NCBI GenBank assembly: GCA_963522145.1
Contig: CAUQXI010000003.1
Location: 62,001 to 126,000, forward strand
Direction of reading: 5' to 3'
Length of the DNA stretch: 64,000 nt
From: Mesorhizobium_B sp963522145
Lineage (GTDB): Bacteria; Pseudomonadota; Alphaproteobacteria; Rhizobiales; Rhizobiaceae
In this document: positions 16,944 through 25,088 of the stretch, piece after piece
How the letters are laid out: each line of letters starts with the position of its first letter
Numbering within the stretch: the stretch's first letter is position 1
The notes under the pieces: model-generated
Databases searched by the model: none
What the model was told of the DNA's origin: nothing
Seen by the model: the letters and a program-made list of their open reading frames with translations, nothing else
Program-made: the position numbers and the translations under genes

Positions 16944-17408
16944 CTAGCGCATTGTGGCGCTGTCTAGTTTCTTAGCAATGCGATTGATGTCCGCGAGCAC
17001 CAACGGTCGGAAAAGATCGTAGCGCTCTTTGCCTGCTGGGTGGCTCAGCACAAGTCTTGCCAAATTCTCGCCTGACATCTCTTCCGTGTCAAAGCAAGTT
17101 AGGTCTATCCCAAGCGGGTGCAGCGTATGAGGCCCAACACCTTTCTGAAAGCTCGCTAAAGCCAACCCAGAACTGAAGAAGTGTTCGCGTATCGAACCAT
17201 TTGGCGTTGTGGACGCCAGCGCTAGATAGATGGCGTTTAGGATCGTCTCTTTAGGGTAGGGCAGCATGATCTCGTCTCTGATTTCACCTCCAACCGGATG
17301 CTCTTCGAGGAAGGCGCCATAACCCTGAATAATCTTTGTGGCCGCTATCGAGACAGTGTCTTCATCAACCGTAGGTGCTTTTCTCCTAAACCATCTTAGC
17401 AAAGCCAT
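16944..17408 (-). CDS. Hypothetical protein in the AT-richer islet
   Basis: 154 residues, no family recognised, predicted soluble with a basic start (RWFRRK) and mixed helices; a conspicuous segment is LPYPKETILNAIYLAL. The ATG at 17408 directly abuts a strong GGAGGT Shine-Dalgarno, too close for normal initiation, whereas the in-frame TTG at 17402 lies about six bases from it and may be the real start. A/T-ending codons are much commoner than in the neighbours. It is divergent from the membrane protein at 17502. Confidence 0.6.
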   Translation of the reverse strand: MALLRWFRRKAPTVDEDTVSIAATKIIQGYGAFLEEHPVGGEIRDEIMLPYPKETILNAIYLALASTTPNGSIREHFFSSGLALASFQKGVGPHTLHPLGIDLTCFDTEEMSGENLARLVLSHPAGKERYDLFRPLVLADINRIAKKLDSATMR

Positions 17409-17501
17409 ACCTCCACTATTTCAGTTTTGATAGAGAACGCAAATTCGATAATGTCCCACTCTCCTCAACGTCATCGACCGAGAAATTAGAAGTGTTAAAA
17501 A

Positions 17502-17900
17502 ATGGATTCGGATTTTCTGAAAGACCCAATACGCAATAGAGCCCTCCGGAAAAAATTTCTTGCTGAAATTATCGAAGACGAGAAGATCGCTTTCGACTTT
17601 GCAAGGATGCTTCTCACCGTTTCTGCTATTTGGTTGGCAATTGGTATAACCGTTCAGAAATGGGAAGCTATAAGTATATGGCCGCTTCGATATGCGAGCG
17701 CTATATTTGTTGCCGCATTCGTGCTGTTCGGCCTCTACCTTACTAACCGATTAAAGAAGGCAACTGAGGAGATCGCCGTGATTATGTGGATACCCTGGAT
17801 ACTTGAAGGGAGCCGCACCAAACGAATTGCTGCGCGCCTCCTATCGTACTTTTCAGCTGCGGCTGCGATGATCATGCCGTATTTCATTACGGGGAAGTGA
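17502..17900 (+). CDS. Small hypothetical membrane protein in the AT-richer islet
   Basis: 132 residues. A charged cytoplasmic-looking N-terminus (about 1-33) is followed by three probable membrane helices: LLTVSAIWLAIGITV, a second around ASAIFVAAFVLFGLYLT, and a third near the C-terminus (LLSYFSAAAAMIMPYFIT). No Shine-Dalgarno is obvious upstream. No family recognised. It ends 38 bases before the tRNA-Gln 3' end. Confidence 0.55.
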   Translation: MDSDFLKDPIRNRALRKKFLAEIIEDEKIAFDFARMLLTVSAIWLAIGITVQKWEAISIWPLRYASAIFVAAFVLFGLYLTNRLKKATEEIAVIMWIPWILEGSRTKRIAARLLSYFSAAAAMIMPYFITGK

Positions 17901-17938
17901 TGTCACGTCCACGCCTATATGATCGCGTATAGACTTAT

Positions 17939-18013
17939 TGGCTGGGGCGCCAGGATTCGAACCTGGGAATGTCGGTACCAAAAACCGATGCCTTACCGCT
18001 TGGCGACGCCCCA
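17939..18013 (-). tRNA. tRNA-Gln (anticodon TTG)
   Basis: On the minus strand a 75-base cloverleaf: acceptor 7 bases TGGGGCG pairing with CGCCCCA, D-arm GCCAAGCGGTAAGGC, anticodon loop TTTTGGT flanked by CGG/CCG giving TTG, T-arm GGTTCGAATCC, discriminator G and an encoded CCA (complement at 17939-17941). Confidence 0.97.
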
Positions 18014-18082
18014 ACGCGTCCAGCACAGGCTGGGCGCCACCTTATAGGAGAGGCGGGCGCACAGCACAATCATTCTCGTGGG

Positions 18083-18430
18083 CTAATGATCGCTCCATAC
18101 GGCGAGTTCATTGCCGGCAGGATCGGTGAAATGGAAGCGTCGGCCGCCCGGAAAGGGAAAGATCGGCCGCGTGACCGTGCCGCCCGCGCTTCGAACGACA
18201 GCCATGCTTCGTTCGAGATCGACCGAAAAGATGACGGGAAGCGGCTTGGCCGGTGCCTCATTGGCATCGGCCTGGAAGCCGCCTTCAAGCCCCTGATCGA
18301 AGGCGCAATAGGTCGGCCCATAATCGGTGAAAGACCATGCGAAGGCCTCGCTGTAAAACGCTTTCACCCTGTCGAGCGTGCCCGGGCTCGCCGGCATCTC
18401 AAGATAATCGAGCTGTCCATCCTGCTTCAT
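18083..18430 (-). CDS. VOC-superfamily (glyoxalase/bleomycin-resistance fold) protein
   Basis: 115 residues with one VOC module: LDYLEMPASPGTLDRVKAFY at the start, a central GGFQAD, and the closing GGRRFHFTDPAGNELAVWS. Such proteins are metal-dependent lyases, dioxygenases or binders; the substrate cannot be inferred. GGAG lies about seven bases upstream of ATG 18430. It sits alone between tRNA-Gln and ppdK, divergent from ppdK. Confidence 0.88.
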   Translation of the reverse strand: MKQDGQLDYLEMPASPGTLDRVKAFYSEAFAWSFTDYGPTYCAFDQGLEGGFQADANEAPAKPLPVIFSVDLERSMAVVRSAGGTVTRPIFPFPGGRRFHFTDPAGNELAVWSDH

Positions 18431-18605
18431 CGCCGACTCCTTCGTTCATGATATGTTCTATATCTATGAGGCAGTCGCGGCAACGAAGAAATTATCCCGG
18501 CCATGCTAATCGATTTTGACAACCAAGCCCATCGACACGCGGTTGCACCGCGGCGGCGCCTTGCCTAACGCTCGCGCAACCTTTCCTCGATGCGAGCCGA
18601 GACGA

Positions 18606-21314
18606 ATGACGGAAAAGTGGGTTTACACCTTCGGCGATGGAGCCGCCGAAGGTCGCGCGGGCGACAAGAACCTGCTGGGTGGAAAAGGCGCCAATCTCGC
18701 TGAGATGTGCAGCCTTGGCCTGCCCGTGCCGCCCGGCTTCACGATCACCACAGCGGCCTGCAACTGGTTCTATGCCAATGGCCGTGCCTACCCGGCCGAG
18801 CTGAAGACGCAGGTGGAAGCGGCGCTCGGCCATGTCGCGAAGCTCACCGGACGCAACTTCGGCGATCCGAGGAGCCTGCTGCTGGTTTCAGTGCGGTCGG
18901 GCGCGCGTGCGTCCATGCCAGGCATGATGGACACGGTGCTTAATCTCGGGCTCAACGACGAAACGGTGGAGGTGCTTGCCGCCGACTCCGGCGATCCGCG
19001 CTTTGCCTGGGACTCCTACCGCCGCTTCATCACCATGTATGCCAATGTCGTGGCAGGCATCGACACAGAAGGTTTCGAGGAAATCCTCGAGGACCGGAAA
19101 GCGCAGCTCGGCGTGGAGCTGGACACCGCGCTTTCGGCCGACGACTGGAAGGCCGTCGTTGCACTCTACAAGACGCAGTTCGCCGAGGATGCCGGCGCGC
19201 CTTTCCCGCAAGATCCGGACGAGCAGCTCTGGGGTGCGATCGGTGCGGTGTTCCAATCCTGGATGAACCACCGCGCGGTCACCTATCGCCGCCTGCACGA
19301 CATTCCCGAATCCTGGGGCACGGCCGTCAACGTGCAGGCCATGGTTTTCGGCAATATGGGCGAAACCTCCGCAACGGGCGTGGCCTTCACGCGCAATCCG
19401 TCCACCGGCGAGAAGGCGCTTTATGGCGAGTTCCTGGTCAATGCGCAGGGCGAGGATGTGGTGGCGGGCATCCGCACCCCGCAGAACATCACGGAAGCCG
19501 CAAGGCTGGCGGCCGGTTCGGACAAGCCCTCGCTCCAGAAGCTGATGCCCGAAACCTTCGCCTCCTTCGTGGAAATCGCGGATCGCCTCGAACAGCACTA
19601 TCGCGACATGCAGGATCTGGAATTCACGGTTGAGCGCGGCAAGCTCTGGATGCTGCAGACCCGTTCCGGCAAGCGCACGGCACGCGCGGCACTGCGCGTC
19701 GCAGTCGAGATGGCGGCCGAGGGGCTGATCACGCGGGAAGAGGCGGTGCTGCGGATTGATCCCGCCTCACTCGACCAGCTTCTGCACCCCGCGATCGACC
19801 CGAACGCGGCCCGCGCGGTGATGGCCACCGGTCTGCCGGCGTCTCCGGGCGCGGCGACGGGCGAGATCGTCTTCACCTCTGACGATGCGGAGGAGGCGAA
19901 GGCGCAGGGCCGCAATGTAGTTCTGGTTCGCGTGGAAACCAGTCCCGAGGACATCCACGGCATGCACGCCGCTCAAGGCATCCTGACCACACGTGGCGGC
20001 ATGACGAGCCACGCGGCTGTGGTGGCGCGCGGCATGGGCAAGCCCTGCGTCTCGGGCGCGGGCGGCATCCGCGTCGATCCGCGCGCAGGAACGCTGACGG
20101 TCACGGGAGAAACCTTCCGCGCGGGCGACGTGATCACGATCGATGGCGGCAACGGCCAGGTGATCAGGGGCGCGGTGGCGATGATCCAGCCGGAGCTTTC
20201 CGGCGACTTCGCCGCGGTCATGGAGTGGGCCGACGAAAGCCGGCGCATGAAGGTTCGCGCAAACGCGGAAACGCCGCTCGACGCGCGGGCCGCGCGTTCG
20301 TTCGGGGCGGAAGGGATCGGGCTCTGCCGTACGGAGCACATGTTCTTTGACGCAACGCGGATCATCGCCGTGCGCGAGATGATCCTCGCTGATACGGAAG
20401 CGGGACGGCGCACCGCTCTGGCGAAGCTTCTTCCCATGCAGCGCTCGGATTTCGCCGAGCTTTTCGCGATCATGGCAGGGCTACCCGTCACGATCCGCCT
20501 GCTCGACCCGCCTTTGCACGAGTTCCTGCCCAAGACGGAAAGCGAGATCGCAGAGGTAGCGGAGGCGATGGGCGTTTCGGCTGAAAAGCTTCGCGAGCGC
20601 GCGGAGGCGCTGCACGAGTTCAACCCGATGCTCGGTCATCGCGGCTGCCGGCTGGCGATCTCTTATCCCGAAATCGCCGAAATGCAGGCGCGCGCGATCT
20701 TCGAGGCGGCGGCGGAAGCGGCAAAGACGTCAGGCAGTCCGGTCGTGCCCGAGATCATGGTTCCGCTGGTCGGCATGAAGGCCGAGCTGGATTTCGTGAA
20801 AGCCCGGATAGACGCGGCTGCCAAAGCGGTGGAAGCGGAAACAGGGCAGGCGATCGATTATCTCGTCGGCACCATGATCGAACTGCCGCGCGCGGCTATC
20901 CAGGCCGGATCGATCGCCGAAAGTGCCGAGTTCTTTTCCTTCGGCACCAATGATCTCACCCAGACGACCTTCGGCATTAGCCGAGACGACTCGGCGGGCT
21001 TCCTCGAAGCCTATCGCAAGGCCGGCATCGTGGAGCAGGATCCGTTTGTTTCGCTGGACCAGGAAGGTGTGGGCGAACTCGTGCGGCTCGCATCAAGCAG
21101 GGGCCGTGCGACGCGAGACGGCATCAAGCTCGGCATCTGCGGTGAGCATGGCGGCGACCCGGCCTCGATCGCCTTCTGCGAGGAGGTGGGGCTCGATTAT
21201 GTGTCCTGCTCGCCGTTCCGCGTGCCGATCGCGCGGCTGGCTGCGGCGCAATCCGCCTTGCGCTCCAAGACGGCCAAGGCAGCGAAGGATCAGGCACCGA
21301 GCACCGTCGCCTGA
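18606..21314 (+). CDS. ppdK: Pyruvate, phosphate dikinase
   Basis: Interconverts pyruvate + ATP + phosphate with PEP + AMP + pyrophosphate, linking lower glycolysis and gluconeogenesis. 902 residues from ATG 18606, opening MTEKWVYTFGDG as in the family; an upstream in-frame start at 18516 adds residues without similarity. Domains: ATP-grasp N-terminal (about 1-350), the swivelling phosphohistidine domain with GGMTSHAAVVARGMGKPCV (H469 catalytic), and a C-terminal PEP-binding TIM barrel with LCRTEHMFF and GTNDLTQTTFG and the CGEHGGDP Cys. A hairpin follows the stop. Monocistronic by context. Confidence 0.97.
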   Translation: MTEKWVYTFGDGAAEGRAGDKNLLGGKGANLAEMCSLGLPVPPGFTITTAACNWFYANGRAYPAELKTQVEAALGHVAKLTGRNFGDPRSLLLVSVRSGARASMPGMMDTVLNLGLNDETVEVLAADSGDPRFAWDSYRRFITMYANVVAGIDTEGFEEILEDRKAQLGVELDTALSADDWKAVVALYKTQFAEDAGAPFPQDPDEQLWGAIGAVFQSWMNHRAVTYRRLHDIPESWGTAVNVQAMVFGNMGETSATGVAFTRNPSTGEKALYGEFLVNAQGEDVVAGIRTPQNITEAARLAAGSDKPSLQKLMPETFASFVEIADRLEQHYRDMQDLEFTVERGKLWMLQTRSGKRTARAALRVAVEMAAEGLITREEAVLRIDPASLDQLLHPAIDPNAARAVMATGLPASPGAATGEIVFTSDDAEEAKAQGRNVVLVRVETSPEDIHGMHAAQGILTTRGGMTSHAAVVARGMGKPCVSGAGGIRVDPRAGTLTVTGETFRAGDVITIDGGNGQVIRGAVAMIQPELSGDFAAVMEWADESRRMKVRANAETPLDARAARSFGAEGIGLCRTEHMFFDATRIIAVREMILADTEAGRRTALAKLLPMQRSDFAELFAIMAGLPVTIRLLDPPLHEFLPKTESEIAEVAEAMGVSAEKLRERAEALHEFNPMLGHRGCRLAISYPEIAEMQARAIFEAAAEAAKTSGSPVVPEIMVPLVGMKAELDFVKARIDAAAKAVEAETGQAIDYLVGTMIELPRAAIQAGSIAESAEFFSFGTNDLTQTTFGISRDDSAGFLEAYRKAGIVEQDPFVSLDQEGVGELVRLASSRGRATRDGIKLGICGEHGGDPASIAFCEEVGLDYVSCSPFRVPIARLAAAQSALRSKTAKAAKDQAPSTVA

Positions 21315-21329
21315 CCTTAAGGCAAGAGA

Positions 21330-21368
21330 AAGGCCCCCTCCGCCGGCGCGCAAGGGCCCTTCTATTTT
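21330..21368. terminator. Probable terminator between ppdK and DUF427
   Basis: AAGG-C-CCC at 21330-21337 can pair with GGG-C-CCTT at 21354-21361 around one C-C mismatch and a GC-rich loop, followed by CTATTTT. It lies 16 bases after the ppdK stop and overlaps the 3' end of the convergent DUF427 gene. Confidence 0.5.
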
Positions 21369-21805
21369 CAGATCGGCGATCCGGTCTCGTTCGCCGCATC
21401 TTCGGAATAGCCGGCTCGCGAGCCGCCGGCTTCCACGCGCACGCCCTTGTCCGTGAAGGCGCCGTGGCCGCGGATCGCGTCCATCTCGTCGAACGGCGCC
21501 TCATAGGCCCATAATGCGTCTTCCACCGCCTCGCCATTGGCGCTGGCGCGCCAGTATGAGGCATCGCCCTTGAAGGGGCAGTGGGTGCGCTTGTCGGTCT
21601 TTTCCAAGTGCTCGAAATAGATGTCCTCGAAGGGGATGTAGTAGCGGGCCGGGTAGCTGCCTTCCTTCAGAATCTTGGCGCGCTTGCTGGACGCGAGGAT
21701 CGTGCTTCCAAGCGTCACCGTCACGGTGCCATCAAACGGCTCGACGGTGATCCGGTGGTTCGGGTCGCGCTGGAAGCCGGGGGAGGGGTTCAGTGCCGCC
21801 TGCAT
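21368..21805 (-). CDS. DUF427 domain protein
   Basis: 145 residues with the DUF427 fold: NHRITVEPFDGTVTVTLG, the central ARYYIPFEDIYFEHLEKT, the signature THCPFKGDASYW and the closing WAYEAPFDEMDAIRGH. Biochemical role unknown; some family members bind small nucleotides or act near sugar metabolism, but nothing here decides. Convergent with ppdK and divergent from the acyl-CoA ligase. Confidence 0.9.
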   Translation of the reverse strand: MQAALNPSPGFQRDPNHRITVEPFDGTVTVTLGSTILASSKRAKILKEGSYPARYYIPFEDIYFEHLEKTDKRTHCPFKGDASYWRASANGEAVEDALWAYEAPFDEMDAIRGHGAFTDKGVRVEAGGSRAGYSEDAANETGSPI

Positions 21806-21934
21806 GAGATGCTCCTTGAAGTTTGATCCTGCCGACGTCTCAACGCCTGGCGATCAAAGGCTGTTCCCACTGGACAGCGCCTTTGCCGCAGCCCGATAAC
21901 GCAAGGAGGGAGAAAAGCCGGAGGAGCTCGAACC

Positions 21935-23563
21935 ATGCTTGGATTGATGCAGGACTGGCCGCTTCTATGCGGCAAGGTGCTCGACCATGCGGCGCGCCAG
22001 CATGGCGGGCGCGCGATCGTCTCACGCTCGGTGGAAGGCCCGATCGTCTCCACGACCTATGCGGATGCACGCATGCGATCCCTCAAGCTCGCGGCGCGGC
22101 TGGCCGCGGATGGGTTCGAGGCGGGTGAGCGGATCGCGACGCTCGCCTGGAACACGGCGCGCCATCTTGAAACGTGGTATGGCGCGATGGGGATCGGGGC
22201 GGTCTATCACACGCTCAATCCGCGTCTCTTCCCCGAGCAGCTTGCCTGGATCATGCGTGACGCGGAAGATGCGGCGCTGTTTGTCGATCTGACCTTCGTG
22301 CCGCTTGCCGAGAAGCTCGTGCCGCAGGTGCCCTCGATCCGCCGCGTCGTCGTGATGACCGACCTCGCGCGCATGCCGCCGACCACGCTGCCGAATGCCG
22401 TGGCTTACGAGGACTATCTTGCCGAAGGCGACGACGACTTCGACTGGGTAGCGCTGGACGAAAGCGCGGCCGCCGGCATGTGCTACACCTCTGGCACGAC
22501 AGGCAGGCCCAAGGGCGTCGTCTACAGTCATCGTTCCAACGTCATCCATGCCATGATGTCCGCCATGCCGGACGCGATGGGCTTATGCTCGCGCGACGTG
22601 ATCCTGCCGGTCGTGCCGATGTTCCATGCTAATGGATGGGGGCTCGCCCAGAGCGCGCCGATGATCGGCGCGAAGCTCGTTCTGCCCGGAGCGAAGCTGG
22701 ACGGTGCATCGCTCTACGAACTGCTGGACGCTGAGAAGGTAACGTTCACGGCCGCAGTGCCCACGATCTGGCTGATGCTGCTGCAGCATCTCGAGGAAAC
22801 GGGCAGTATGCTGCCGCACCTGAAAAAGGTGGTGATCGGCGGCGCCGCCTGCCCGCGCGCGATCACAGAGCGCTTCGAGCGCCATTACGACGTCGAAGTG
22901 ATCCATGCCTGGGGTATGACGGAGATGTCGCCGCTGGGCTCGCTCTGCACGCTGAAGCCGGAGGTGGCAGATCTGGAGGACGACGCGCTCTACGCCGTGA
23001 AGATCAAGCAGGGCAGCGCGCCCTTCGGCGTCGAGATGAAGGTAACAAACGACGAGGATCGGGAACTGCCCTGGGATGGCCGAAGCTTCGGGCGGCTCAA
23101 AGTGCGCGGGCCGGCAGTGGCAAAGGCCTACTATGGCGATGTCGGCGCCGAGCAGTTCGATCCGGACGGCTGGTTCGACACCGGCGACGTGGCCCATATC
23201 GATGCCAACGGCTACATGCAGATCACCGACCGTGCCAAGGACGTGATCAAGTCGGGCGGGGAATGGATTTCTTCCATCGATCTTGAGAACCTCGCGGTTG
23301 GCCATGAGGAAGTCGCGGAAGCCGCGGTGATCGGCGCAGCGCACCCGAAATGGGGCGAGCGTCCGCTGCTGATCGTGGTGCCGAAACCGGGCCGGGAGCC
23401 TTCCAAGATTGAAGTGCTGGAGGCCATCCGCGGCCAAGTCGCAAGCTGGTGGATGCCCGACGATGTGGTCTTCGTTGAAGAGATCCCTCATACGGCGGCA
23501 GGCAAGATCAACAAGCTTCTGCTGCGCGAGCGTTTCGCGGACTATAGGCTGCCGGGTTGCTGA
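21935..23563 (+). CDS. AMP-forming fatty-acyl-CoA ligase (AlkK/DmdB-like)
   Basis: 542-residue member of the ANL superfamily, activating a carboxylic acid with ATP and CoA. Core motifs: P-loop MCYTSGTTGRPKGVVYSH, WGMTEMSPLG (A5), DGWFDTGDVAHID and TDRAKDVIKSGGEWIS (A7-A8), and the C-terminal catalytic lysine in TAAGKINKLLLRERF. The overall pattern resembles medium-chain acyl-CoA and methylthiopropionyl-CoA ligases, but chain length cannot be fixed from the sequence. The downstream DUF1499 gene begins 34 bases after its stop. Confidence 0.93.
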   Translation: MLGLMQDWPLLCGKVLDHAARQHGGRAIVSRSVEGPIVSTTYADARMRSLKLAARLAADGFEAGERIATLAWNTARHLETWYGAMGIGAVYHTLNPRLFPEQLAWIMRDAEDAALFVDLTFVPLAEKLVPQVPSIRRVVVMTDLARMPPTTLPNAVAYEDYLAEGDDDFDWVALDESAAAGMCYTSGTTGRPKGVVYSHRSNVIHAMMSAMPDAMGLCSRDVILPVVPMFHANGWGLAQSAPMIGAKLVLPGAKLDGASLYELLDAEKVTFTAAVPTIWLMLLQHLEETGSMLPHLKKVVIGGAACPRAITERFERHYDVEVIHAWGMTEMSPLGSLCTLKPEVADLEDDALYAVKIKQGSAPFGVEMKVTNDEDRELPWDGRSFGRLKVRGPAVAKAYYGDVGAEQFDPDGWFDTGDVAHIDANGYMQITDRAKDVIKSGGEWISSIDLENLAVGHEEVAEAAVIGAAHPKWGERPLLIVVPKPGREPSKIEVLEAIRGQVASWWMPDDVVFVEEIPHTAAGKINKLLLRERFADYRLPGC

Positions 23564-23596
23564 TGGACAAAGGCTTGCCGACACACGGATGACGTC

Positions 23597-24403
23597 ATGA
23601 GCAGTTGGGCCGAGCGGATCATCATCCCGATGCCACGGCGTTCACGCCTTGCCGCATGGGCGCAGCGTGTTGCGGTGTTTGCGGCTTTGCTGCTTGCGGT
23701 GTCCGGCCTGTCGCACCGTTTCGGCTTCCTCCAAACGCAAGCCTTCCTTGTCGTGTTGTGCGGCGTTGCCGCTCTGGCCTTTCTGGCCTTGGTGCTGGTT
23801 TCCGCGGCCTGGCACGGCGTGTGGGTCAAGGGCAGGCGCGGCGGCTTTGACATGGTGAAGGCAACGCTTCTGTCGCTTCTTGTTCTTGCGCCGTTCGGTT
23901 GGGCCGGAATGCTCGCCGCTACGCAGCCGATGCTGATCGATATCACCACCGATCCGGACGACCCGCCGACGCTTGCGGGCGAGCGTCGCGCGGCGGCCTT
24001 TGGTGAGGAGGCGAAGGGCTTGCAGGCACAGGCGTACCCGGCAATCGGCGGCCATCGCTATCCCGTGGCGGTCGACCGCATGGCCGAGATCGTCGGGCAG
24101 ATGATGGAGGAGCGCGGCTGGGACAAGGCGACAGTGTCCGAAGGCACGCAGGAGATCGCGCTGAGAACCGTCGCGCGAACCACCATCCTGGGCTTTTGCA
24201 GCGATGTGGCGGTGCGGATCACCGACGAGGGTGAAACGAGCTTCGTGGACATGCGCTCTCGCTCGCGCATCGGCCGCACCGATCTCGGCGACAATGCCGC
24301 GCGCATCGAAAGTTTCCTTGCAGAGCTCGACACGCGCGCCGTGGCGTCGGCCGCTCCTGTCCCGACATCGCCTGCTGCCGCTTCGCCCGCGACGCCGGAT
24401 TAA
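23597..24403 (+). CDS. DUF1499 membrane protein
   Basis: 268 residues. Three N-terminal hydrophobic segments (about 19-40, 48-72 and 88-110) precede a DUF1499 domain (about 118-248) beginning ITTDPDDPP and containing WDKATVSEG, RTTILGFCSDVAVRI and DMRSRSRIGRTDLG, which are the recognisable family strings. The C-terminal tail is Ala/Pro-rich. Function unknown. Lies between the acyl-CoA ligase and bioY on the same strand. Confidence 0.88.
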   Translation: MSSWAERIIIPMPRRSRLAAWAQRVAVFAALLLAVSGLSHRFGFLQTQAFLVVLCGVAALAFLALVLVSAAWHGVWVKGRRGGFDMVKATLLSLLVLAPFGWAGMLAATQPMLIDITTDPDDPPTLAGERRAAAFGEEAKGLQAQAYPAIGGHRYPVAVDRMAEIVGQMMEERGWDKATVSEGTQEIALRTVARTTILGFCSDVAVRITDEGETSFVDMRSRSRIGRTDLGDNAARIESFLAELDTRAVASAAPVPTSPAAASPATPD

Positions 24404-24496
24404 GCCGCACCGTTGCGGGTTCGAACGGAAGCCGGTAGACGTGGCGAGCGAAACGCTTTGCGCCGCGAAGGCATGTTGGAGAGGGACAAAACGCTG

Positions 24497-25084
24497 ATGG
24501 CAATCGCGACAATCACTGGACCATTGGTCGCCGGTATCCTGCCTCAGGATGGCAGCGCGCGCCGACTGGCGCAGTTCGGCACCGTTTTGGCGGGCACGCT
24601 GCTTCTGGCGCTTTCGGCCAAGTACAAGCTCGTGCTCGGGCCGGTCGACATGTCGCTTCAGACACTGGCGGTGCTGGTGATCGGCGCATCCTTCGGCCTG
24701 CGTCTCGGTACCGCGACGCTTCTTCTCTACCTCTTTGAAGGCGCGATGGGTCTGCCGGTGTTCCAGGGCACACCCGAAAAGGGCATCGGCCTCGCTTACA
24801 TGGTCGGCCCGACCGGCGGCTATCTGCTTGGTTACGTCGCCATGGCGGCGATCGCAGGCTGGGCGGCCGACCGCGGATGGAGCCGCAGCATCGTCAAGCT
24901 GTTGGGCGCCATGCTGGTAGCAGACGCGCTGATGCTGGCCTCCGGCTTCGGATGGCTGGCTGTTCTGATCGGAGCGGAAAAAGCCTGGAGCTTCGGGGTC
25001 GCGCCCTTCATCATCCCCGACCTCGTGAAGCTCGCCCTCGCAGCCTCGCTTCTTCCGGCAGCATCGGCGCTACTGCGTCGCTGA
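24497..25084 (+). CDS. bioY: Biotin transporter BioY
   Basis: Substrate-binding membrane component of an ECF-type biotin importer, able to work alone or with an energising module. 195 residues and about six membrane helices; family strings are KYKLVLGPVDMSLQTLAVL and the GPTGGYLLGYVAMAAIAGW loop near mid-protein. The frame is open from 24413, but I choose ATG 24497: GGAGAGGG lies 11 bases upstream and the family N-terminus fits. No BioN or BioM gene is adjacent and no BioR box was seen. Confidence 0.92.
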   Translation: MAIATITGPLVAGILPQDGSARRLAQFGTVLAGTLLLALSAKYKLVLGPVDMSLQTLAVLVIGASFGLRLGTATLLLYLFEGAMGLPVFQGTPEKGIGLAYMVGPTGGYLLGYVAMAAIAGWAADRGWSRSIVKLLGAMLVADALMLASGFGWLAVLIGAEKAWSFGVAPFIIPDLVKLALAASLLPAASALLRR

Positions 25085-25088
25085 TTCT

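Larger units (their letters stand above)
16790..17938. other. AT-richer islet between a terminator and the 3' end of tRNA-Gln
   Basis: About 1.15 kb whose base composition is visibly lower in GC than both flanks, with A/T-ending codons in its two genes, which face away from each other. It runs up to the 3' (CCA) end of the minus-strand tRNA-Gln, a classical integration position. No integrase, transposase or duplicated tRNA 3' end was found. I read it as a small horizontally acquired remnant (inference). Confidence 0.5.

Noticed and set aside
16685..17000. Possible attachment-site copy of the tRNA-Gln 3' end at the far side of the islet
   Set aside because: No stretch resembling the tRNA 3' sequence was found, and there is no integrase.
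18440..18475. AT-rich stretch resembling a BioR box
   Set aside because: It differs from the remembered BioR consensus, is not next to bioY, and looks like an ordinary promoter region for VOC/ppdK.
24404..24496. Riboswitch or regulator site upstream of bioY
   Set aside because: Only a weak 5-bp hairpin is visible and no known motif.
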